Assembly: GCA_027064845.1 (NCBI GenBank)
Contig: JAMOPC010000327.1
Span: 1-9,803, forward strand
Source of the DNA: Desulfurococcales archaeon
Lineage (GTDB): Archaea; Thermoproteota; Thermoprotei_A; Sulfolobales; Desulfurococcaceae
DNA: 9,803 nucleotides
Direction of reading: 5' to 3'
Part shown: piece by piece, positions 5,771 through 9,803 of the stretch
Numbering within the stretch: position 1 is the first letter of the stretch
How the letters are laid out: each line of letters starts with the position of its first letter
Translations under genes and position numbers: made by a program
The notes under the pieces: generated by a model
The model's database searches: none
The model's input: the letters and a program-made list of their open reading frames with translations, nothing else
Told to the model about the DNA's origin: nothing

Positions 5771-5776
5771 AAAAAA
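5771..5776 (-). terminator. Oligo-T tract ending the helical-protein operon
   Basis: Six T on the minus strand lie 45 bases after the stop of the possible 36-residue peptide and before the promoter of the 5631 gene. They suggest that the 6932-5821 operon ends here and the glycoprotein pair is transcribed separately. Confidence 0.4.
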
Positions 5777-5820
5777 CTAGAGTTAGATCTCAACGAACCT
5801 AACAAACGCATAAGAAATAG

Positions 5821-5931
5821 TTACAATACTCCTAGCAGGATCAATAATGGCCCTTGTGAAACCACTAATAGCATGGCTAACTGGGCTAAAGCTAGAATAA
5901 CACTTATTTTTCTTAAATTCTCATCTTTCAA
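5821..5931 (-). CDS. Possible 36-residue hydrophobic peptide
   Basis: A TTG at 5931, only 12 bases after the stop of the upstream gene, opens a frame encoding a charged start (MKDENLRK) followed by a single hydrophobic helix running to the end (ILALAQLAMLLVVSQGPLLI). It is a credible one-pass membrane microprotein in the same operon, but it has no good Shine-Dalgarno. A second frame on the same strand also reads sensibly to 5785-5790, ending in RSIVTISYAFVRFVEI. The true product might therefore be a frameshifted fusion of the two. Confidence 0.35.
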   Translation of the reverse strand: MKDENLRKISVILALAQLAMLLVVSQGPLLILLGVL

Positions 5932-5943
5932 CGTATATCATTT

Positions 5944-6330
5944 CTATTGCATCGAAGGTTTTGTATGGAGAAATAGATTTGTTGATTCAGCAATTACTGG
6001 GGCTATAATATTATGAGCTTCAAAATAAAGCTTAGTAAAATCAGGTAACTTAGGTAAGAGTTCTCTGTAATTATCGACTATTTTTAGTAACCTAGAAGGC
6101 ATATCTCTAATCGTTTCACTTATATATTGCCTTACTCTTTCATTTAATTCATTAAAGCTGGGTATGTTTTCAGCTTGATTACCCGCAAATATTCTGCTAA
6201 GTGCTGGAAGCATACTAAATAAGTAGTTGAAAAATTCTGAAAAAGCAATAGAAGAATTCACTTGTTCTATCGCATTGATTAATGTAACATACAGGTTTAG
6301 AAGAGTTCGTTCGTTTTCGGGATTATTCAA
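5944..6330 (-). CDS. Helical protein of unknown function (operon gene 2)
   Basis: The 128-residue protein starts at TTG 6330, whose last bases overlap the TGA of the gene upstream (TTGA), so translation is coupled and no separate ribosome-binding site is needed. Secondary structure looks entirely helical. A hydrophobic aromatic patch lies at about 29-49, a charged amphipathic helix at about 58-95 (with RVRQYISETIRDM), and another moderately hydrophobic helix at about 100-120. It has no cysteines and no signal peptide. None of the hydrophobic patches is long enough to be a clear membrane span, so a soluble or membrane-associated partner of the upstream gene product is likely. I recognise no family. 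Confidence 0.75.
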   Translation of the reverse strand: MNNPENERTLLNLYVTLINAIEQVNSSIAFSEFFNYLFSMLPALSRIFAGNQAENIPSFNELNERVRQYISETIRDMPSRLLKIVDNYRELLPKLPDFTKLYFEAHNIIAPVIAESTNLFLHTKPSMQ

Positions 6331-6932
6331 TTCAAGCCCATTTTTCTTGCTACAAATACTAGCTTTATTCCTTCAGATGATATTAGTCTTCGGACGGCCT
6401 TTGAGAATTGAATATCCGAATTGTCGTAACGTTCTTTAATATGTTTTGCAAGTTCCTCTATTAGATGATCCAGATCGTCCTCATCTATTTTATTAACGAC
6501 TTCATGATAGAGATCTTTTATTCCTTGAACGTACTTTGAAAGAATAGGGCGTGGAAGTGACACGGCTCTAGGAATTAAGTCTAATTCCTCATTCTTTATA
6601 TACGATAGTTTATAGCTAAAAGAAGCAATAATAGATGCTATCTTAGGAAGAATTTCCATATATGATTCATGTTCTTCGATCCATATCTTGACCATTAACT
6701 TCAGCTCTTCTTTCCCACTATAGTTTGGATTTTGCTTAATATATTCAATAATCTCATAAAGAGGATCTAATACAAAGTTTAACACAATAGCATTAAATCT
6801 CTTTTCACTATCTTGTGGTTTAAGAAAATAAGCCGATATTACATCCCCTATTACTCTTCCGATAACTGGTCCCACTAAGGGAATAATAAAGGACAAAGTA
6901 CCTTCACCGAATAACCCTTGTTCTAGTCTCAT
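6327..6932 (-). CDS. Helical, membrane-associated protein of unknown function (operon gene 1)
   Basis: The 201-residue protein starts at ATG 6932. Residues about 13-36 form a hydrophobic helix with glycines every four residues (G21, G25, G29), a helix-packing pattern, but with R26 and D30 inside it. It may be a buried or oligomerising membrane helix rather than a plain anchor. The rest is helical and charged, with an acidic cluster at about 149-160 (KIDEDDLDHLIEE). No Shine-Dalgarno precedes the ATG, so the message may be leaderless or nearly so. The gene begins the operon and is divergent from the AbrB-fold regulator, 194 bases away, which suggests common control. I recognise no family. Confidence 0.75.
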   Translation of the reverse strand: MRLEQGLFGEGTLSFIIPLVGPVIGRVIGDVISAYFLKPQDSEKRFNAIVLNFVLDPLYEIIEYIKQNPNYSGKEELKLMVKIWIEEHESYMEILPKIASIIASFSYKLSYIKNEELDLIPRAVSLPRPILSKYVQGIKDLYHEVVNKIDEDDLDHLIEELAKHIKERYDNSDIQFSKAVRRLISSEGIKLVFVARKMGLN

Positions 6933-6970
6933 ATAATAATGTCGTTAATAATGCAATTAAAATGCTAATA

Positions 6971-6990
6971 AAAAGAATTTAAAAGAATTT
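6971..6990. repeat. Perfect 10-bp tandem repeat in the divergent promoter region
   Basis: AAAAGAATTT is repeated twice without a gap. It lies 39-58 bases upstream of ATG 6932, where the promoter elements of that operon should be, so it could be an operator or overlap the TATA/BRE region. Confidence 0.6.
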
Positions 6991-7039
6991 ACATTTACTT
7001 TATCGACTTAAGAGTAAAGTTCTAGTGCTATATATCTAT

Positions 7040-7057
7040 TTTAGTTAGTTTAGTTAG
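7040..7057. repeat. Perfect 9-bp tandem repeat in the divergent promoter region
   Basis: TTTAGTTAG occurs twice in tandem, followed by a partial third unit (TAG). It lies between two TATA-like sequences (7029-7037 and 7063-7071) upstream of the regulator gene. The position fits an operator for autoregulation. Confidence 0.6.
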
Positions 7058-7126
7058 TAGGTATTATATGAAATAGAACATAGATAGTATTAAACATCCC
7101 CTAGGTGATGTTAAGGTTAAAAGTTA

Positions 7127-7534
7127 GTGAGACAGCTTCTAATTAATATTTCCAGAAACATAGTAGCACATCTTGGTCTAGAGCCTGGTCCCATGAAGGT
7201 AATATCCACGATCAACGACAAAATCCCACTAGGAAGAGGGGCGGGGCCGGCTAAGATAGTAGATGTGGGGAGGGGAAAGCTGAGATTATACATACCTGAG
7301 GATAAAGCGCCCTTTAAAGAAGGAGAGCGGGTTCTAGTAACGGTTCGGGACGATAAGCTGGTGGTCAATCGCATAAATTACTACATTGTGAAACCAACCA
7401 TTAGTACTGCTCAGTACAGGGTAAATATTCCGTGGGAGCTCGTAAAGGAAGCTGGTCTCGTCAAGCACAGCCTAGTTAAAATATACCGTGATGGAGGAAA
7501 AATAGTAATCGAGCCGCTCGGTGATGAGCCTTGA
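7127..7534 (+). CDS. AbrB/SpoVT-fold DNA-binding regulator
   Basis: The C-terminal part (about residues 96-131) has the swapped-hairpin AbrB pattern: a strand, YRVNIPWELVKEAGL, then a hydrophobic strand, a Gly turn and KIVIEPL. Archaeal proteins with this domain bind DNA as dimers and act as transcription regulators or antitoxins. Residues about 50-82 repeat a looser version (KLRLYIPEDK, then EGERVLVTVRDDKLVV), suggesting a duplicated hairpin. GTG 7127 is the furthest upstream start (a stop precedes it at 7118-7120) but lacks a good ribosome-binding site. ATG 7193 is an alternative and would remove 22 residues that look less conserved in style. The stop overlaps the TTG of the next gene, so regulator and membrane protein are co-translated. 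It faces the 6932 operon across a repeat-bearing promoter region. Confidence 0.75.
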   Translation: MRQLLINISRNIVAHLGLEPGPMKVISTINDKIPLGRGAGPAKIVDVGRGKLRLYIPEDKAPFKEGERVLVTVRDDKLVVNRINYYIVKPTISTAQYRVNIPWELVKEAGLVKHSLVKIYRDGGKIVIEPLGDEP

Positions 7535-7788
7535 GAAAGGCGTACGAGGCCTCAGCAATACTGCTGACCATCCTGATCCTCATAGTCATAATACACTACA
7601 TGTACGCAAACATAACCGAGGAACTCTACAAGAGAAGCCAAGCAATACAAGAAACAACAACCACGACGAACAATCGAATAATACTCGTAGTAAACAAGAC
7701 AATAAATGAATGGAAAAAGATCTACCGAGACTACATAATCTACTCAGACAAAATGATCAAAGAACACAATGCAGTAGGGCTGGACTAG
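7531..7788 (+). CDS. Small single-helix membrane protein
   Basis: The 85-residue protein starts at TTG 7531, exactly six bases after GGTGA (7520-7524), which lies inside the end of the regulator gene. The two genes share a TTGA overlap. Residues 7-26 are a clear membrane helix (SAILLTILILIVII); the rest is helical and charged, with a run of five threonines (42-46) and two sequons (N27, N55). With the N-terminus inside, the tail would be outside and could be glycosylated. An AbrB-fold gene fused to a small membrane protein resembles regulator-sensor or antitoxin-toxin pairs, but nothing in the sequence identifies a toxin. I recognise no family. Confidence 0.7.
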   Translation: MRKAYEASAILLTILILIVIIHYMYANITEELYKRSQAIQETTTTTNNRIILVVNKTINEWKKIYRDYIIYSDKMIKEHNAVGLD

Positions 7789-7796
7789 AACCTATC

Positions 7797-7997
7797 ATGC
7801 ATATTACAAATAATAGAAAACGCCAACTCATAAGTAATAGTCAAGAAATTTACTCTATTCGACTTAGTGAACAACAAATAATCTTATGGAATACAGTAGA
7901 AACAATAATAATTACTGCATCAATATTATTAGTGACGCTGATTTACTTAATTCACTACTATGTTAAAATCGAATCTAAACATAAGGAATCAAGATAA
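7797..7997 (+). CDS. Second small single-helix membrane protein
   Basis: The frame from ATG 7797, eight bases after the previous stop, encodes 66 residues. The N-terminus is polar (NNRKRQ), a long hydrophobic helix spans about 28-54 (TIIITASILLVTLIYLIHYY), and the tail is basic (KHKESR). The same frame is open further upstream, overlapping the previous gene, but codon use there looks like a shadow. No Shine-Dalgarno precedes the ATG. It could be the third gene of the regulator operon or the displaced C-terminus of the gene before it. The orientation signal (basic tail) suggests an inside C-terminus, opposite to the upstream protein, so the two could pair in the membrane. Confidence 0.5.
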   Translation: MHITNNRKRQLISNSQEIYSIRLSEQQIILWNTVETIIITASILLVTLIYLIHYYVKIESKHKESR

Positions 7998-8007
7998 ATA
8001 AATTAAC

Positions 8008-8038
8008 AGCTGGACCGATTATTATAATCGATTCAGCT
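8008..8038. repeat. Two-step palindrome after the regulator operon
   Basis: AGCTG (8008-8012) pairs with CAGCT (8034-8038), and inside it CGATTAT (8016-8022) pairs with ATAATCG (8024-8030) around a single T, with a 3-by-3 internal gap. The symmetry is nearly complete over 31 bases. The one-base loop is too tight for an ideal RNA hairpin, so a protein-binding palindrome is as likely as a terminator or 3' stem. It begins 11 bases after the stop at 7997. Confidence 0.6.
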
Positions 8039-8336
8039 CCTGCTCCTTATGAATATACTTAATATGATCAAAAATAATTCCTAATCAATGGCTAGCGAAA
8101 CAAAAGGCTTACATAGGATTTATGAAAACAAACTGGTGTCTGATAATAAGACATTTGGTTTAGCTATGGAATTGGCATTATCTCTTGGATACTTCATTAT
8201 AATTTAGTGTAAAATATTGATAGAGATTTAATCATATGAAAATTTTTATTTTTAAAATAATTTACTCCCGTTTATTTTTCGGTTCTCCCTTTTCTCATTA
8301 TAATAACCTTTCTGAGTCTATATGTTTGCTTCTTAG
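8039..8336. other. Spacer before ppcA with one marginal short frame
   Basis: The only frame of note is ATG 8088 to TAG 8207 on the plus strand, 39 codons (starting MASETKGLHRIYENK) with mixed charged and hydrophobic residues. It has no Shine-Dalgarno and may be the start of a lost gene. From 8215 on the DNA is T-rich. TATA-like sequences near 8252-8265 and 8299-8306 are candidates for the ppcA promoter, but I cannot choose between them. Confidence 0.3.
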
Positions 8337-8360
8337 ATGATTGTTTATATGGTGTTTACA

Positions 8361-9794
8361 TTGGTTCCAGTATTGATGGCTACTCAGCATCCTGATTCTA
8401 CGCGGCGTGTTGGGGTTTATGAGGAGGTTGTTGAGGCTATTGATGCTTATAGGGTTTACCATTGTGATGAGGTTATGATTGATTATGAGGGTAAGCTTAC
8501 TCCTTATCATCAGGTTGAATGGATTGTTGAGAAGGCTTTCGAGGATGGTGTCCCGATAGGTGAGAAATTCATACTTACTCCTAGGATACCGAATGATGAC
8601 TTAGAAGATATTAGTAGGCATATTATGGCCGTAACAGAGGCTGTTCTCGCCAATATTAGGGCTCAGAGACTTGGTTTGCCACAAGTAGTAAAATATGTTA
8701 TTATGCCTATGACGGAGAATGTACGTGACTCTATTAGGATGCAGCGAAGGCTTCACAAGATCGAAAGAGTTATGGCTGAAGAATGTGGTTTAAACATTTC
8801 CCAGCCTCTCCTAGTAATACCCTTGATTGAGACGGTTGATAGACAAGTACACTCAGACCTAATACTAGAAGCGTTCCATCAGGCACTCCTCAAAGAAGTA
8901 TCTTTCTTCACAAGTGAGCTAAGAATATTCTTGGGTAAAAGTGATAGCGCACTCCTCTACGGACACGCTGCTAGTAGTATAGCTCTAAAAATAGCTTTGA
9001 GCAAACTCCATAGATGGGGAGAGGAGAGATTCATAAATGTGAAACCAATACTAGGTATGGGCAAACCACCGTTCCGTGGGCATCTTGCACCACACAATAT
9101 CCATGTATGGATTAAGAATTGGCTCGGATACTCCACAGTGACAATACAGTCAGCGATAAGATACAATACCAACAAAAAAGACTATGAAGAAACAATTACA
9201 ATTATCCGTGAACATCGAGATAAGAAGGCAGAGTATTTAGGAGAAGATATTGAAGCTAAGCTAATAAGAATTCTTCCTAGACTAGTCTATCCCTATAGGA
9301 GAATAATAGCTGAAACCATTGAGAAACTATACCCAATATTCGACCACGTACCCTCAACGAGAGAAAGAATACAATACACAAAGTATTACCGAGTACTAGA
9401 CGGAGTAAAAATACCTAGAGCAATAAAATTCGTAGCAGGATACTATACAATAGGATTACCCCCAACACTCCTAGACGCTCCAGGACTAAGCATGCTAAGC
9501 GATAAAGAAATAGAACTCATAACCGAGACATATAAGGGAATAATACATGACCTAGAATACGACCTATCATATTATAATAAGGAAATCGCCACGAAATTCT
9601 TACCAAAGGAGACAATAAATGAAATAGACAAATCAATACATATAATCATCGACAAGCTAAGCTTAAACCCAAAACAAAGCCCGGACCCCGAGTACTGGGA
9701 ACTAGCAGAGAAACTAACAATAAACAATACCAATGGAGAAGAACTAGCAGAGATAATATCTAGAATGGCTGAATACAGAGGCTTTCTCGGTTAA
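8361..9794 (+). CDS. ppcA: Phosphoenolpyruvate carboxylase, archaeal type
   Basis: This cytoplasmic enzyme adds bicarbonate to phosphoenolpyruvate to form oxaloacetate and phosphate, refilling C4 intermediates. It belongs to the short archaeal PEPcA family (about 480-520 residues), not the roughly 900-residue bacterial/plant type, and generally lacks the regulatory extensions of the latter. Visible family marks (numbered from TTG 8361) are ATQHPDST at 7-14, DYEGK near 41-45, the glycine-rich GMGKPPFRGHLAPHN at 232-246, and TIQSAIRYN at 261-269. I prefer TTG 8361, giving 477 residues: it yields MVPVLMATQHPD, matching the usual family N-terminus (M, two residues, P, then M-x-TQHPD), and GGTG lies at 8351-8354. 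ATG 8337, 8349 and 8376 are alternatives. The frame is complete. Third codon positions shift from T/G early to A/C late. Confidence 0.93.
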   Translation: MVPVLMATQHPDSTRRVGVYEEVVEAIDAYRVYHCDEVMIDYEGKLTPYHQVEWIVEKAFEDGVPIGEKFILTPRIPNDDLEDISRHIMAVTEAVLANIRAQRLGLPQVVKYVIMPMTENVRDSIRMQRRLHKIERVMAEECGLNISQPLLVIPLIETVDRQVHSDLILEAFHQALLKEVSFFTSELRIFLGKSDSALLYGHAASSIALKIALSKLHRWGEERFINVKPILGMGKPPFRGHLAPHNIHVWIKNWLGYSTVTIQSAIRYNTNKKDYEETITIIREHRDKKAEYLGEDIEAKLIRILPRLVYPYRRIIAETIEKLYPIFDHVPSTRERIQYTKYYRVLDGVKIPRAIKFVAGYYTIGLPPTLLDAPGLSMLSDKEIELITETYKGIIHDLEYDLSYYNKEIATKFLPKETINEIDKSIHIIIDKLSLNPKQSPDPEYWELAEKLTINNTNGEELAEIISRMAEYRGFLG

Positions 9795-9803
9795 GCAAAG
9801 ATA

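Noticed and set aside
7521..7709. Asn/His-rich plus-strand frame
   Set aside because: Out-of-frame shadow of the small membrane-protein gene, whose start has the better GGTGA spacing.
8957..9175. Minus-strand frame within ppcA, with the similar one at 8298-8510
   Set aside because: Both are antisense shadows of the conserved PEP carboxylase coding sequence.
1..9803. CRISPR array, insertion sequence, transposase or integrase
   Set aside because: No regularly spaced repeats, no transposase or recombinase motifs, and no flanking direct repeats were found by eye; the two tandem repeats at 6971-7057 are too short and lack spacers.

Overview
The window looks like chromosomal DNA of a hyperthermophilic crenarchaeon of the Desulfurococcales, most likely Staphylothermus or a close relative. 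The DNA is AT-rich. Genes are small and often overlap by 4 bp, starts are frequently TTG or GTG, and most starts are preceded by GGTGA or GGTGG at 5-7 bases. TATA-like boxes lie about 25-30 bases before the inferred transcript starts. The only universally recognisable enzyme is an archaeal-type phosphoenolpyruvate carboxylase. The genus is an inference; no rRNA or tRNA is present to confirm it.

Layout. (1) Bases 1-311 are a GC-rich block that folds on itself as one long imperfect hairpin of more than 100 pairs. Its mismatches are almost all G-U on the plus strand, so it looks like a gene for a rod-shaped RNA that I cannot assign to a known family. (2) Bases about 430-2600 are mostly decayed or marginal coding DNA: a signal-peptide gene interrupted by a stop, a frameshifted metallophosphoesterase (minus strand), a small secreted protein containing a perfect 15-bp inverted repeat, and a small membrane protein that looks frameshifted at a run of G. 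(3) Bases 2622-3800 hold an intact gene with a phospholipase D/BfiI-like nuclease signature. It converges on a 58-residue CxxC gene (3827-4003, minus). (4) Bases 4238-5631 (minus) hold two overlapping genes: a soluble Trp-rich, probably beta-rich protein, and a membrane-anchored protein with eight N-glycosylation sequons. (5) Bases 5821-6932 (minus) hold two helical proteins joined by a TTGA overlap, plus a possible 36-residue hydrophobic peptide. (6) A 194-bp divergent intergenic region with two perfect tandem repeats separates this operon from a plus-strand operon (7127-7997) encoding an AbrB-fold regulator and two small one-helix membrane proteins. (7) After a 300-base spacer with a strong palindrome comes ppcA (8361-9794).

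How it fits together. The regulator operon, the divergent helical-protein operon and perhaps the glycoprotein pair look like one accessory membrane or cell-surface module. The AbrB-fold protein is the natural candidate to control the repeat-bearing divergent promoter. This is an inference from arrangement only. The PEP carboxylase is a housekeeping anaplerotic enzyme and probably marks the edge of the conserved chromosome. Its codon third positions drift strikingly from T/G at the 5' end to A/C at the 3' end.
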